Positions 16,987-25,581 of a stretch of 64,000 nt of DNA are shown in pieces. Numbering within the stretch: position 1 is the first letter of the stretch; each line of letters starts with the position of its first letter. The position numbers and the translations under genes are program-made. The DNA is from Ferrimonas balearica (GTDB lineage: Bacteria; Pseudomonadota; Gammaproteobacteria; Enterobacterales; Shewanellaceae): positions 1,141,403 to 1,205,402 of the forward strand of contig NZ_JAHVHW010000007.1 in NCBI RefSeq assembly GCF_019802055.1, written 5' to 3'. Under the pieces are notes generated by a model. That model ran no database searches and was not told where the DNA came from. It was given only the letters and a program-made list of their open reading frames with translations.

Positions 16987-18996
16987 ATGGCGAAACAGAT
17001 CCGGTTTGGCGATCCCGTCAACGAATCCGAGCGTTGGGCCTTTAAACTGCTGGCGGAGGAACTGCCAGACGAGTACCTGCTGCTGACCAATATCGAGATC
17101 CCCACCCAGACCGGACAGGCACTGGAGGTGGACGCCCTGGTGATTGGCCAGTGGGGGATCTACGTGGTCGACGTCAAAGGCTATATCGGTCAACTGGAAG
17201 CGGGGCAGCACGCATGGCAGCTGGACGGCCGCGATGTGGACAACAGTCTCGCCAAAGCCAACTACGTCGCCCGGGTGCTGGCCGGGCGCTTTAAGCACAA
17301 GTTTCCTATCGGCGTTTACGCCCCCTGGTGCCAGGGCATGGTGTTTGTTACCGGCCGCCGTGGCAACGAGATCAGCCTGCGTAAGCGGGAGGGGGAACTC
17401 TCCATCTATACCCCAGAGCAGATCGTGGAGGCACTGACGGGAGACTGGGCCCTGACCTCCCGTTTCGCTCATCAGGTGACGGAACAGCAAAAGGAGTTAG
17501 TACTGGACGCCATCGGCCAGGTGGCGTTGGTCGAGCAGCGCAACAATCGCATCCAGGACTTTGAGAAGCAGAAGTGCCTCTACATCAAACACGGCCTGGA
17601 GATCTGGCAGGCGGACTACAACCCCGGTGACTGGCAGGCCCCCTGGTTGTTGAAGATCCTGGTGCCCTCCGAGTGTGAAGACCAGGACCAGGCGACGATG
17701 CTGGAGGGGCAGATGCGAGAGGAGCTCTACCGACTGCAACAGCTGGCAGGGTGCTCCGGAGTGCCGTTCAGTGCGCCGCTGATCCAGGATGGGGAACAAC
17801 TGGTGCTGCCCATTCGTATGCCCAGGGGCACCCCGATGCACCAGTTTGATTACCAGAAATGCGACCGCACCCAGGCGTTATCACTGCTGGTGCGCGCGGC
17901 GGTTGCTTTGCAGCAGATCCACCGCCGCGGCATCACGGTTTCCGGCTGGGGCGAAAACGGTATCTTCCTGAGTGAATCCGGTGAGGTGGAGTTTATCGAT
18001 ATCCGCAATACCCTCACCGAAGCGGAAGACATACAGCACTTTGCCACCGTATTCAGCGAATTGGCCCACTGCACCCATGAGCCCCGCATCACCAGTTGGT
18101 TTGCTGAGGCGGCCCGGGGTCGCACCGACTGTCTCGATGAGTTAAGAGTGGATTTGGCACTGGTGGTGCAGCGCCCCGAAGCCTCCCGGCTGGCGGTGGA
18201 CCCGGACACGCTTGCACCGGGCATGGCGATCGACGGCCGCTACCAGTTGGAAACCTGCATTGTGGAAGGGGAGTCCAGTCAACTGTGGCAGGCGCGGCAT
18301 CTGCAAGGCCAGTATCCCTGCGCGCTGTCTGTGTATCGCGGGGTGTCCGAGCGCTGGCCCCATCTGGCCAGTACCTACAAAGCCCTGAAAGGGATCTACC
18401 ACCCCAATGTGGAACAGGTGCTCGATTTCGGTGAAATGGGCAGGAAGGAGGCGCTCTACATCACCCGGGCCTGGGTGGAGGGGGAGTCCCTGCGAGACCT
18501 GCAGGGGCGGATTGTCGTAGGTCAGCCCGGGGCCTGGTTCCCGCAGCTGTTAACGGCACTCTACTACCTGCACAGTCAGCAGATCTTCCATGGTGCCATC
18601 TGTCCTGCCAACATCATCTGCCAGGGCAACCGGGCGGTGCTGGTCAACTTTGGGGTGGGTCTGGATGTGGCGGCCAGCGGTTACGCGCGCCGTTATGCCG
18701 ATCCTGAGTTGTGGGCCAGTGAAGGCGCTGCCGAGCAGGATCTGTTCGGATTGGTGGCCAGTTTCGTAGATGTATTGGCGCCGGGGGTGGAGTGTCGGGA
18801 CCGCGCCGAATTACTGGCCGCGTTGGATGACTTCTCGGCAGAGCTGGTGCCGGAGGCGTTTCGGGAGTTGTGCCGGAAGGTGCTGAACTTCGAGTTTCAG
18901 CTGCTGGATGGGGTGGATTACCTGAGCCAGTTTGGCTGGGACGAGATGCCGGCACGTCCGGCGGGTGTGGTCCCGCCGGAACTGCTGGAGGCGTAA
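16987..18996 (+). CDS. NERD nuclease-domain protein with two degenerate kinase domains
   Basis: A 669-residue cytosolic protein. Residues about 10-130 are a NERD domain: ESERWAF, then LEVDALVIGQWGIYVVDVKG, with the putative nuclease residues Asp49, Asp62 and Lys64 present. Residues about 195-395 resemble a kinase fold (LLKIL, ALQQIHRRGI, FIDIRN), but the catalytic loop HRD and the DFG are not recognisable. Residues about 412-645 form a second, clearer kinase-like domain with FHGAICPANII in place of HRDxKxxN and NFG in place of DFG, and no clear beta3 Lys. Both look like pseudokinases. NERD-kinase fusions occur in defence proteins such as PglW and in stand-alone genes; no other defence gene is beside it. 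Confidence 0.78.
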   Translation: MAKQIRFGDPVNESERWAFKLLAEELPDEYLLLTNIEIPTQTGQALEVDALVIGQWGIYVVDVKGYIGQLEAGQHAWQLDGRDVDNSLAKANYVARVLAGRFKHKFPIGVYAPWCQGMVFVTGRRGNEISLRKREGELSIYTPEQIVEALTGDWALTSRFAHQVTEQQKELVLDAIGQVALVEQRNNRIQDFEKQKCLYIKHGLEIWQADYNPGDWQAPWLLKILVPSECEDQDQATMLEGQMREELYRLQQLAGCSGVPFSAPLIQDGEQLVLPIRMPRGTPMHQFDYQKCDRTQALSLLVRAAVALQQIHRRGITVSGWGENGIFLSESGEVEFIDIRNTLTEAEDIQHFATVFSELAHCTHEPRITSWFAEAARGRTDCLDELRVDLALVVQRPEASRLAVDPDTLAPGMAIDGRYQLETCIVEGESSQLWQARHLQGQYPCALSVYRGVSERWPHLASTYKALKGIYHPNVEQVLDFGEMGRKEALYITRAWVEGESLRDLQGRIVVGQPGAWFPQLLTALYYLHSQQIFHGAICPANIICQGNRAVLVNFGVGLDVAASGYARRYADPELWASEGAAEQDLFGLVASFVDVLAPGVECRDRAELLAALDDFSAELVPEAFRELCRKVLNFEFQLLDGVDYLSQFGWDEMPARPAGVVPPELLEA

Positions 18997-18997
18997 A

Positions 18998-19324
18998 TCA
19001 GATGCAGCGGGCGGGCTTCGGCAGCCCGGCAATCTTGGTGGCCTGCTTGGCCGGGCCTTTGGGGAACAGCTTGTAGAGGTACTTGCTGTTCCCTTTGTCT
19101 TCACCCAGTTTCTGGCCAATGGCCTTCACCAGTACCCGAATCGCCGGACTGGTATTGAACTCCAGGTAGAAGTCCCGCACAAAGTTCACCACTTCCCAGT
19201 GGGCGTCGGTCAACTCGATGCCTTCCTCTGCCGCCAGTAACGGCGCCATTCCCGGCTCCCATTGGCTGGCGTCCAGCAGATAGCCCTGCTTGTCGGTGGC
19301 GATGTCGTTTCCGTTAAAGTTCAT
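18998..19324 (-). CDS. tusE: Sulfurtransferase TusE (DsrC-like)
   Basis: A 108-residue protein of the DsrC/TusE family with the C-terminal catalytic Cys in PARCI. It accepts persulfide from TusBCD and passes it to MnmA for 2-thiouridine formation in tRNA wobble positions. ATG 19324 lies 2 nt after the tusB stop; a GTG at 19333 would overlap tusB. Last gene of tusDCBE. It stops one nucleotide from the end of the convergent NERD gene. Confidence 0.92.
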   Translation of the reverse strand: MNFNGNDIATDKQGYLLDASQWEPGMAPLLAAEEGIELTDAHWEVVNFVRDFYLEFNTSPAIRVLVKAIGQKLGEDKGNSKYLYKLFPKGPAKQATKIAGLPKPARCI

Positions 19325-19326
19325 GG

Positions 19327-19608
19327 TTACCACGCTTGCACGTTGTCGTGTTGAAGAGTCAGGGCCACAAAACCGGGGTAGTCTACGGTAGTGGCAGAAA
19401 GCGCCAGTGACAGTCCCCGCGCCGTGAGGTCATCCGCCAGCACATAGAGTGCGTAGTCGGAGAACGCCTCGGCAAACCGGGCCTGTGCTGCCATCGCAAC
19501 CGCATCCTGCATCAGCAAAATGCTGGTGCCCGGGGCCAGATAGGTAAGGGTCTCTGCCAGGGCAGCCGGGGAGGGCGCCAGATCGCTCAGGGTATGCAAT
19601 ACGGTCAA
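19327..19608 (-). CDS. tusB: Sulfur relay protein TusB (DsrH-like)
   Basis: A 93-residue protein beginning with TTG 19608 (MTVLHTLSD), overlapping the tusC stop. The fold and length match TusB/DsrH, a subunit of the TusBCD hexamer. Confidence 0.9.
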   Translation of the reverse strand: MTVLHTLSDLAPSPAALAETLTYLAPGTSILLMQDAVAMAAQARFAEAFSDYALYVLADDLTARGLSLALSATTVDYPGFVALTLQHDNVQAW

Positions 19609-19976
19609 AACGTCAGTACCTGTTGGCTTTGATTCAGATGGGCGGTGACCGCGTCCGCGGTCACCAGAGTGACCGGGAGGATCAGATCCTCAACGCTCAT
19701 CCCCCGTTCCGCCAGGGCGGTTTCACACACCAACACCGTTTCCACATCGTAGAGGGGCAGCGCTTTAAAGGTGGCGATGTAGTCCTTGCTCTCGATGGCA
19801 GCGGGTTGCTGGTCTTTGCGCAACTGGAACACTCCGTCACCGACGAACAGGGCCGCACACTGCTGGTCGTAACTGGCGGCCAGCAACAGCAGATCCAGAC
19901 CTTCACGACCCTTGGCGCTACCGTGGGGCGCGTGGCGGAACACGACCGCCAAATCGTACTTGATTGAACCCATCAT
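19605..19976 (-). CDS. tusC: Sulfur relay protein TusC (DsrF-like)
   Basis: A 123-residue protein with FRHAPHGSAKGREGLDLLL near its start, typical of TusC/DsrF. It starts directly after the tusD stop. A structural subunit of the TusBCD persulfide carrier. Confidence 0.92.
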   Translation of the reverse strand: MMGSIKYDLAVVFRHAPHGSAKGREGLDLLLLAASYDQQCAALFVGDGVFQLRKDQQPAAIESKDYIATFKALPLYDVETVLVCETALAERGMSVEDLILPVTLVTADAVTAHLNQSQQVLTF

Positions 19977-20366
19977 CTACCCGAATTGCACCGTGCGGTC
20001 AGCCGTAGCGGCAGCCGTGACATATTCACCCAGCCCGCCAAGGATAAAGCAGGCTGAGAGGTTGGCAGCATCAAGCTCCGCGTCTTCGGCGGCTTCAACG
20101 TCGATAACCCCCCGACGCAGGCCCGCAGACACGCAGCTCACCAGGGGAATGCCCCGTTCATGCAACCGCTGCCAGCGCGCCGCCAGATCCAGCTCGTCGC
20201 TGGCAGGGCAGAGCAGACGAGACGCGTTTTGCACCCCATCCTGGTAAAAGAACACCTGGCGCACCTGGTGGCCGGCTTCCAGCGCCGCCTCGGCAAACCG
20301 CAGCGCCGAATAGGCGTGTTGGGTGCCGTAGGCGGGGCCGTTTACGAAAATAACAAATTGGCTCAT
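19977..20366 (-). CDS. tusD: Sulfurtransferase TusD (DsrE-like)
   Basis: A 129-residue protein with NGPAYGTQHAYSALRFAEAAL at the N terminus and the active Cys in LVSCVSAGLRRG. It receives persulfide from TusA. Its ATG is only 6 nt after the T-run of the terminator downstream of yccA, and there is no Shine-Dalgarno sequence, an unusual start arrangement discussed in the findings. Confidence 0.92.
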   Translation of the reverse strand: MSQFVIFVNGPAYGTQHAYSALRFAEAALEAGHQVRQVFFYQDGVQNASRLLCPASDELDLAARWQRLHERGIPLVSCVSAGLRRGVIDVEAAEDAELDAANLSACFILGGLGEYVTAAATADRTVQFG

Positions 20367-20372
20367 AGCAAG

Positions 20373-20395
20373 AAAAAAGGCCCCGTTAAGGGGCC
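20373..20395 (-). terminator. Terminator between yccA and tusD
   Basis: On the minus strand GGCCCC, loop TTAAC, GGGGCC, then six T. It lies almost against the tusD start codon. Confidence 0.85.
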
Positions 20396-20418
20396 TGATT
20401 GTAACGGATCCTGACCGC

Positions 20419-21075
20419 TTAGTCGTCGCTCATGCCGAGCAGGCTCAGCAGGCTGACGAAGATGTTGTACAGCGATACGAACAGGGTCACAGTGGCGTTG
20501 ATGTAGTTGCGCTCACCGCCGTGGATGATGGCACTGGTCTGCATCAGGATGGCACCTGAGGAGAACAGGATAAACAGTGCGGACAGCGCCATCTGCAGCG
20601 GCTGAATGCTCAGGAACAGGTTGGCCACAAACAGGGCGACGATCACCCAGAAGCCCGCCTGCATCATGCCGCCGAGGAAAGACATGTCCTTGCCGGTCAT
20701 CAGTACATAAGCGGACAGACCGAAGAACACCAGAGCGGTACCGCCCAGGGCCATCATCACTACGTCGCCCATGCCTGCACCCAGGTACATGTTCAGGATG
20801 GGGCCGAGGGTGTAACCCATAAAGCCGGTCAAGGCGAATACGGCGGGGATCCCCATGGCGCTGTTGGCGGTTTTAGCCACCAGGAACAGCAAGCCATAGA
20901 AACCAACCAGGGTGATCAGAATGCCCGGGTAGGGCAGGTTCATGGCCATGGTGACGCCAGCAACGGCCGCTGAGAAGGCCAGAGTCATGGCCAGCAGCAT
21001 GTAGGTGTTGCGCAGGACGCGGTTGACCGCAATCCCGGAGTCAACGCTGGCCGTTTCAAAACGACGGGTTTCCAT
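20419..21075 (-). CDS. yccA: Bax inhibitor-1 / YccA family membrane protein
   Basis: A 218-residue protein with seven hydrophobic helices and the BI-1 signature in helices 3-6 (ALTGFMGYTLGPIL; C-terminal INATVTLFVSLYNIFVSLL). AAGGAG precedes the ATG by 6 nt. YccA in E. coli binds and modulates the membrane protease FtsH. The position next to tus genes is shared with E. coli (yccA-tusE). Confidence 0.93.
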   Translation of the reverse strand: METRRFETASVDSGIAVNRVLRNTYMLLAMTLAFSAAVAGVTMAMNLPYPGILITLVGFYGLLFLVAKTANSAMGIPAVFALTGFMGYTLGPILNMYLGAGMGDVVMMALGGTALVFFGLSAYVLMTGKDMSFLGGMMQAGFWVIVALFVANLFLSIQPLQMALSALFILFSSGAILMQTSAIIHGGERNYINATVTLFVSLYNIFVSLLSLLGMSDD

Positions 21076-21269
21076 AGAGGCTCCTTAATAGTGGGCTCAA
21101 TTGCCTTTCGGTAGATTAGGATACCGAATCGCCAAAGAGTTGCACCCTTTGAACTGTGAAAAAGTATATCGGGATCATCCTTCCGCTTTTCAACCCCTTG
21201 GGCGATCTTTCTCGATCTTCCTCATTGATGAAAACTACGCCACTTGAAACACTTAGCCGGAATATGGCC

Positions 21270-21298
21270 TTTACAGGCACCGGATAAACCCCTACTAT
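21270..21298 (+). promoter_or_regulatory. Promoter of first tRNA-Ser
   Basis: TTTACA (21270-21275), 17-bp spacer, TACTAT (21293-21298), 11 nt before the mature tRNA. The second tRNA-Ser copy has the same layout. Confidence 0.75.
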
Positions 21299-21309
21299 TC
21301 TGCTCCGTC

Positions 21310-21400
21310 GGAGGGATGGCAGAGCGGTTGAATGCACCGGTCTTGAAAACCGGCATACGTTAGTAGCGTATCCAGGGTTCGAATCCCTGTCCCTCCGCCA
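21310..21400 (+). tRNA. tRNA-Ser (anticodon UGA), first copy
   Basis: A 91-nt gene with acceptor stem GGAGGGA/TCCCTCC, discriminator G and encoded CCA, a long variable arm and anticodon loop CTTGAAA (anticodon TGA). It differs by one base, in the variable arm, from the copy at 29796-29886. Confidence 0.95.
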
Positions 21401-21456
21401 TATTAGAGAAAGCCTCCCAATGTGGAGGCTTTTTCGTATCTGAAGTAGGGCGCTGG
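21388..21456 (+). repeat. Direct repeat R1, copy 1 (tRNA-Ser 3' end plus terminator and flank)
   Basis: This 69-bp segment, covering the last bases of tRNA-Ser with CCA and the following terminator, recurs identically at 21528-21596. Confidence 0.9.
21409..21435 (+). terminator. Terminator of first tRNA-Ser
   Basis: AAAGCCTCC, loop CAATGT, GGAGGCTTT plus T-run. Confidence 0.85.
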
Positions 21457-21476
21457 GGACAGGGTGAGAACCCTGA

Positions 21477-21529
21477 CCGGGTTCGCAACGAGCGTAGCGA
21501 GTAAGGCCGAAGGCGGTCATCCCGCTTTG
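21477..21529 (+). repeat. 53-bp REP-like repeat, copy 1
   Basis: Begins CCGGGTTCGCAACGA and ends CATCCCGCTTTG. A second copy with a few mismatches lies at 21703-21755. Similarity continues into a CTCCGCCATA tail in both. Confidence 0.8.
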
Positions 21530-21596
21530 TCCCTCCGCCATATTAGAGAAAGCCTCCCAATGTGGAGGCTTTTTCGTATCTGAAGTAGGGCGCTGG
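21528..21596 (+). repeat. Direct repeat R1, copy 2 (orphan tRNA-Ser tail with second terminator)
   Basis: Exact copy of 21388-21456 at an offset of 140 bp. It carries TCCCTCCGCCA but no tRNA body, and a second copy of the terminator (21549-21575). Confidence 0.9.
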
Positions 21597-21702
21597 CATT
21601 AGGCCCGGGGTAACAACACTTCCCTGTGGCGGGGTTCCTGTCGGCATCCCTGCCTCCACTTCGCCGGACTGCGATGCGTTGCATCGGTTCCGGCTCACCC
21701 TG

Positions 21703-21755
21703 CCGGGTTCGCAACGAACGGAGCGAGTAACGCCGAAGGCGGTCATCCCGCTTTG
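21703..21755 (+). repeat. 53-bp REP-like repeat, copy 2
   Basis: Offset 226 bp from copy 1, with a few substitutions. It is followed by GCGCTCCGCCATA, resembling a third, diverged tRNA tail. Confidence 0.8.
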
Positions 21756-21773
21756 GCGCTCCGCCATATAAGG

Positions 21774-21800
21774 AAAGGCCCGCAGAGATGCGGGCCTTTT
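21774..21800. terminator. Bidirectional terminator
   Basis: AAAGGCCCGCA, loop GAGA, TGCGGGCCTTT with further T. It can end the minus-strand gene at 21819 and transcripts from the tRNA side. Confidence 0.85.
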
Positions 21801-21818
21801 CTGTATCTGCGAAACAGT

Positions 21819-22793
21819 TTAGAGCTTCTCAATGGTGGGCGTCTGATTCGCCTTCAGCAAAGCAACCGACTCTCGGGCCGCCCGGGTCAGCGCTTCTTCA
21901 TCCCCAAGTTGCTGGAAGGCCCAGATCTCGGCATTTGGGGACAGTCCACAATGAGCGTGAAGCTTATCGCCATCCACTTTCAGGTCACACCGGTACAGCA
22001 CCTGCTCCTCGTGCTTCACTCTCAGGTAAGCGCCGGGCTGACGGGTGCCATGCACGCGCCAGGTGGTTTCCACCTCGGTGGTGGCGCCCGGGAGTTTCAA
22101 CTGGCTGATACGGGCCGCCTGGTTCTGGTGCAGCATATCGGCGTTTTTATCCTTGATGGCGCGGTGGAGTTGGCCAAAGACCTCGTGTCGCGTGATCACC
22201 ACCTCCTTGTCCAGCAGCAGACTGATCCGCTGCCGGTTGATTCGGTGGGTGGGCTTTAACGCCGCAATCAGACGGGAAACCGTGCTCTCCGGCGCCACTT
22301 CACCGGTGCCGACCAACCCCTGTATCAGTACATCACAGCGCAACGCGGGGGCACCGCGCGCTTCGATATAGCGCCGGTTCTGTTTTTCCATCGCTGAGGC
22401 CAACTCTTCCCGTCCCGCCACCAGCAGATGCCCGACCGACAGGGTAGGCAGTTCGGCGGTATGCAGGGCCACGCTCATGGTGATGCCCACATTGGGGTTC
22501 AGGTCATTGTGCCAGGTACCCGGCAGATACCAGGCCTGGGCAAGCGGATTTTGTGGCTCCCCCTCGGGTCCGTAGGGGAAGTTGGCCGTATGACGCTCGT
22601 ACAACTGAGCCCCGGCTTCGCGACACCGCTCAACAAAGGGCTGGAGCGCGAGTTTCAACTCCGGTTTTTGATGAGTCAGATGCCCGATGGGGGTATGGGT
22701 GGCGCGACTGTGAACCGATAGATCGGGCAGGGCGTCGGCGCCAGCAAGCGGGCTGGCCAAAAGGAGCAGCAGAGAAAAGGTTGTTCGAGTCAT
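21819..22793 (-). CDS. Secreted protein of unknown function
   Basis: A 324-residue protein starting at ATG 22793 with a clear signal peptide (MTRTTFSLLLLLASPLAGADA). The rest is soluble, with two Cys pairs possible (ERCREAG, LRCDVLIQG, LYRCDLKV, HAHCGLS). I recognise no family. The C-terminal part (VETTWRVHGTRQPGAYLRVKHEEQVLYRCDLKVDGDKLHAHCGLSP, shown here as a region, about residues 225-280) looks beta-rich. It has its own terminator and lies between tRNA-Ser and the ABC transporter, on the opposite strand to both. Confidence 0.65.
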   Translation of the reverse strand: MTRTTFSLLLLLASPLAGADALPDLSVHSRATHTPIGHLTHQKPELKLALQPFVERCREAGAQLYERHTANFPYGPEGEPQNPLAQAWYLPGTWHNDLNPNVGITMSVALHTAELPTLSVGHLLVAGREELASAMEKQNRRYIEARGAPALRCDVLIQGLVGTGEVAPESTVSRLIAALKPTHRINRQRISLLLDKEVVITRHEVFGQLHRAIKDKNADMLHQNQAARISQLKLPGATTEVETTWRVHGTRQPGAYLRVKHEEQVLYRCDLKVDGDKLHAHCGLSPNAEIWAFQQLGDEEALTRAARESVALLKANQTPTIEKL

Positions 22794-23003
22794 CGTATGT
22801 TGCTTTCGTCCCTGAATATTCAACATCGGATCGCAGTAAAGACACTATGGCGCGTTTTTGCACTTCGGCCAACCGTTAAACCGGGAATTTTTTTCAATCA
22901 AAGAAGGCTAACTGCCGGTAAATGAACAACTTTAATCCATTGATTCTTCACGGTTACAATAGGAGTCTGGCACCAGTCCGTGTGTCGATACCGAGCGAAG
23001 ACA

Positions 23004-24794
23004 ATGCGATCCCGAACCCAAACTCATGTGGCCTTTTCTGAAGTGAACTGGGGCACCCTGAAATCCCTATTGCCCTACATGATGGAGTTCCGCACCCGGG
23101 TGGCCCTGGCCATGCTTTGTCTGATCGCCGCAAAGATCGCCAGCGTCGGACTGCCTTTTATTCTCAAGCACGTGGTGGACAGCCTGGATGCCAAGGGGGC
23201 GGACGCCATGCTTGCGCTGCCACTGGGGCTGCTATTGGCGTACGGCGCAGTGCGCTTTTCCAATGTGCTGTTTGGCGAGTTGCGGGACACCCTGTTTGGC
23301 CGCGTCACTGAGCGGGCGATGCGTCGTCTTGGCCTGAAAGTGTTCAAGCATCTGCATCACCTCGACCTGGAGTATCACCTGGGGCGCCAGACCGGCGGCA
23401 TCTCCCGGGATATCGAGAGGGGCACCGCAGGCATCTCCTTCCTGATGCGCTTTATGGTGTTCAATATCGGCCCGACCCTGCTGGAGATCGCCATGGTGAT
23501 GGGGCTGCTGTGGTGGAACTACCACCTGGGGTTTGCCCTGATCGTGGGTGTTGCGGTGGTGTTGTACGTGGGGTTCTCGGTGCTGGCCACTGAGTGGCGG
23601 ACCCATTTTGTGCGTGAGATGAATCAGGCGGAATCGGAGTCCAGCAGTCGAGCGGTTGACAGCCTTCTTAACTTCGAGACGGTGAAGTACTTCACCAACG
23701 AAGCGGAAGAGGCGCGGCTATACGATCGCGGTCTGGCGCAATGGGAAATGGCGCGCCGCAAAAACCGGCTCTCCTTGTTTGCCCTCAATGGCGGGCAGGC
23801 GTTGATCATCGCTGTGGCCATGACCGCGGCCCTGATCCTTGCGGCCAATGACGTGATCAACGGCAGCATGACCCTTGGTGACTTCGTCCTGATCAACGCC
23901 TTTATGATGCAGGTGTTTATGCCCCTCAACTTCCTGGGCTTTGTCTACCGGGAGATGAAAGGGGCAATGGCTAATATCGAAAAGCTGTTTGGCCTGTTGG
24001 ACGTTCAACCCAGGGTGGTCGACTCTCCGGACGCAGGACCGCTGGTACCCGGGCCGGGGCGCATTGAGTTTGAGGACGTGCGGTTTCATTACCACTCTGA
24101 TCGCCCCATTCTTAAGGGGATTGGGCTGACCGTGGAGCCACGCCAGAAGGTGGCGATTGTTGGCAGCAGTGGCGCCGGCAAATCGACGCTGTTTAAGCTG
24201 CTTTTCCGGTTCTATGACGTTACTGGTGGGGCGATCAGGATTGATGGTCAGGACATTCGTCACCTTACCCAACACTCCCTGCGTCAGGCGATCGGTGTGG
24301 TGCCTCAGGACACGGTCCTGTTCAACACCAGTATTCTGGAAAACGTCCGCTATGGTCGGGTCGATGCCACAGACGAAGAGGTGTGGGATGTGATCCGCCT
24401 GGCCCACCTGGATGAGTTTGTATCCCGTCTGCCTGAAGGGCTTCAAACCCGGGTTGGCGAAAGGGGACTGAAACTGTCCGGAGGGGAGAAGCAGCGGGTG
24501 GCCATCGCCAGAGCCTTGTTGAAACGGCCCCCCATTATGGTGTTCGACGAAGCCACCTCGTCACTGGACAGCCATTCGGAGAAGAGCATTCTGACCGCGC
24601 TTAAGGAGGTGGCGGCAGAGCAAACGACGCTGGTGATTGCGCACCGCCTTTCAACGGTGATCGACGCGGACGCCATTGTGGTGCTCAAGGATGGGGTAGT
24701 GGTGGAGCAGGGCACCCATCAGGCGCTGCTGGCCCTCGGGGGACACTATGCGCGTCTCTGGGCGTTGCAGCAGAAGCAATCCGACGAGATGTAA
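23004..24794 (+). CDS. Atm1/HMT1-type ABC exporter (fused permease-ATPase)
   Basis: A 596-residue half-transporter. Six transmembrane helices fill the first 300 residues; the segment LGRQTGGISRDIERGTAGISF and SLLNFETVKYFTNE are hallmarks of the Atm1/ABCB7/HMT1 branch. The nucleotide-binding domain has Walker A GSSGAGKST, signature LSGGEKQR, Walker B IMVFDEAT and the H-loop IAHRLST. Bacterial relatives export glutathione-metal or glutathione-persulfide conjugates. ATG 23004 is taken; the ribosome-binding site is weak (GAAGA). The next operon begins 229 bp downstream. Confidence 0.9.
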   Translation: MRSRTQTHVAFSEVNWGTLKSLLPYMMEFRTRVALAMLCLIAAKIASVGLPFILKHVVDSLDAKGADAMLALPLGLLLAYGAVRFSNVLFGELRDTLFGRVTERAMRRLGLKVFKHLHHLDLEYHLGRQTGGISRDIERGTAGISFLMRFMVFNIGPTLLEIAMVMGLLWWNYHLGFALIVGVAVVLYVGFSVLATEWRTHFVREMNQAESESSSRAVDSLLNFETVKYFTNEAEEARLYDRGLAQWEMARRKNRLSLFALNGGQALIIAVAMTAALILAANDVINGSMTLGDFVLINAFMMQVFMPLNFLGFVYREMKGAMANIEKLFGLLDVQPRVVDSPDAGPLVPGPGRIEFEDVRFHYHSDRPILKGIGLTVEPRQKVAIVGSSGAGKSTLFKLLFRFYDVTGGAIRIDGQDIRHLTQHSLRQAIGVVPQDTVLFNTSILENVRYGRVDATDEEVWDVIRLAHLDEFVSRLPEGLQTRVGERGLKLSGGEKQRVAIARALLKRPPIMVFDEATSSLDSHSEKSILTALKEVAAEQTTLVIAHRLSTVIDADAIVVLKDGVVVEQGTHQALLALGGHYARLWALQQKQSDEM

Positions 24795-25023
24795 TGAATC
24801 TGTCGTGAGTTAATAGCAGTGTTTGAGCGACTATATTGTGGTTGCCCCTGAGTAAGACGAGCTATCGCGAATTGATCTGTTGCTCGAAATCTGGGCCAAT
24901 GATCTGCGTAGAAATCGAACGTAAATAGGGTTATCAATCGCTTGCAGGAAAACCGGGTGCTGCATTAAGGTGGGCTGGATGTTAAATTGGCCTTATAAAA
25001 CATTCTGATGGGAGAAGTCTGAC

Positions 25024-25548
25024 GTGAGCGAAGGGAGTGTTCGCGAGACTTTTGCGGATAGGCAACTGAGTGAACTGGTCGAGCTGCTGTACCAGCAGTT
25101 GCGTCAGCGTGCCCGCTCGGTCCGCAATCGCATGCCCCACTGCGCCACCATGGACTCTCGCGCTCTGATCCACGAGGCCTACGCCAAGATGGCGCTCGGA
25201 GAGAATCAGTTTCAAAGCGAAACCCACTTTCTGGCCACTGCCAGTACGGCGATGCGCCACATCATGATCGATTATGTCCGGCAGCGGAATGCCGGAAAAC
25301 GCGATGGTGAAGGGATAGACGCCGACTTCTTTCTGCCCGAGGCCCAGCAGGATCAGATGCTGGAGATCGACAACGCTCTGACTCGATTCGAGCAACACTA
25401 CGACCGCGAGTATCGGGTCGCGGTGTACCGCATCTTTGGAGGTATGACTTTGGAGGAAACTGCATTGGCGGTCGGCGTTTCGCTGGCAACCGTCAAGCGG
25501 GACTGGGCCTTTGCGCAGGCCTGGCTCCATAAGCAGATCGCCAGCTGA
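25024..25548 (+). CDS. ECF-type RNA polymerase sigma factor (PF07638, ECF43-like)
   Basis: A 174-residue sigma factor. GTG 25024 has GGGAGA 8 nt upstream. The region-2 segment ETHFLATASTAMRHIMIDYVRQRNAGKR is typical of the PF07638/TIGR02999 ECF group, and region 4 is GMTLEETALAVGVSLATVKRDWAFAQAWL, a helix-turn-helix. No anti-sigma gene is nearby; a Ser/Thr kinase gene follows after 33 nt. In Xanthomonas (EcfK/PknS) and Vibrio (EcfP/PknT), ECF43 factors are activated by phosphorylation by the neighbouring kinase. Thr67, Thr72, Ser74 and Thr75 in region 2 are candidate acceptors here by inference. Confidence 0.87.
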   Translation: MSEGSVRETFADRQLSELVELLYQQLRQRARSVRNRMPHCATMDSRALIHEAYAKMALGENQFQSETHFLATASTAMRHIMIDYVRQRNAGKRDGEGIDADFFLPEAQQDQMLEIDNALTRFEQHYDREYRVAVYRIFGGMTLEETALAVGVSLATVKRDWAFAQAWLHKQIAS

Positions 25549-25581
25549 ATTCGCCCAATGCCGTTCATAGGGAAATGACCG

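Larger units (their letters stand above)
21076..21818. other. Gene-poor stretch with tRNA-Ser, duplicated tRNA tail and REP-like repeats
   Basis: No protein gene. It holds tRNA-Ser with promoter and terminator, a 140-bp-offset duplicate of the tRNA 3' end plus terminator, and two copies of a 53-bp repeat, listed separately. Frames read across it come from repeats and are not credible genes. Confidence 0.7.

Noticed and set aside
21116..21767. Short frames crossing the repeats (141, 74 and 65 codons)
   Set aside because: They read through tRNA, terminators and duplicated tails, and repeat the same peptide by duplication; not genes.
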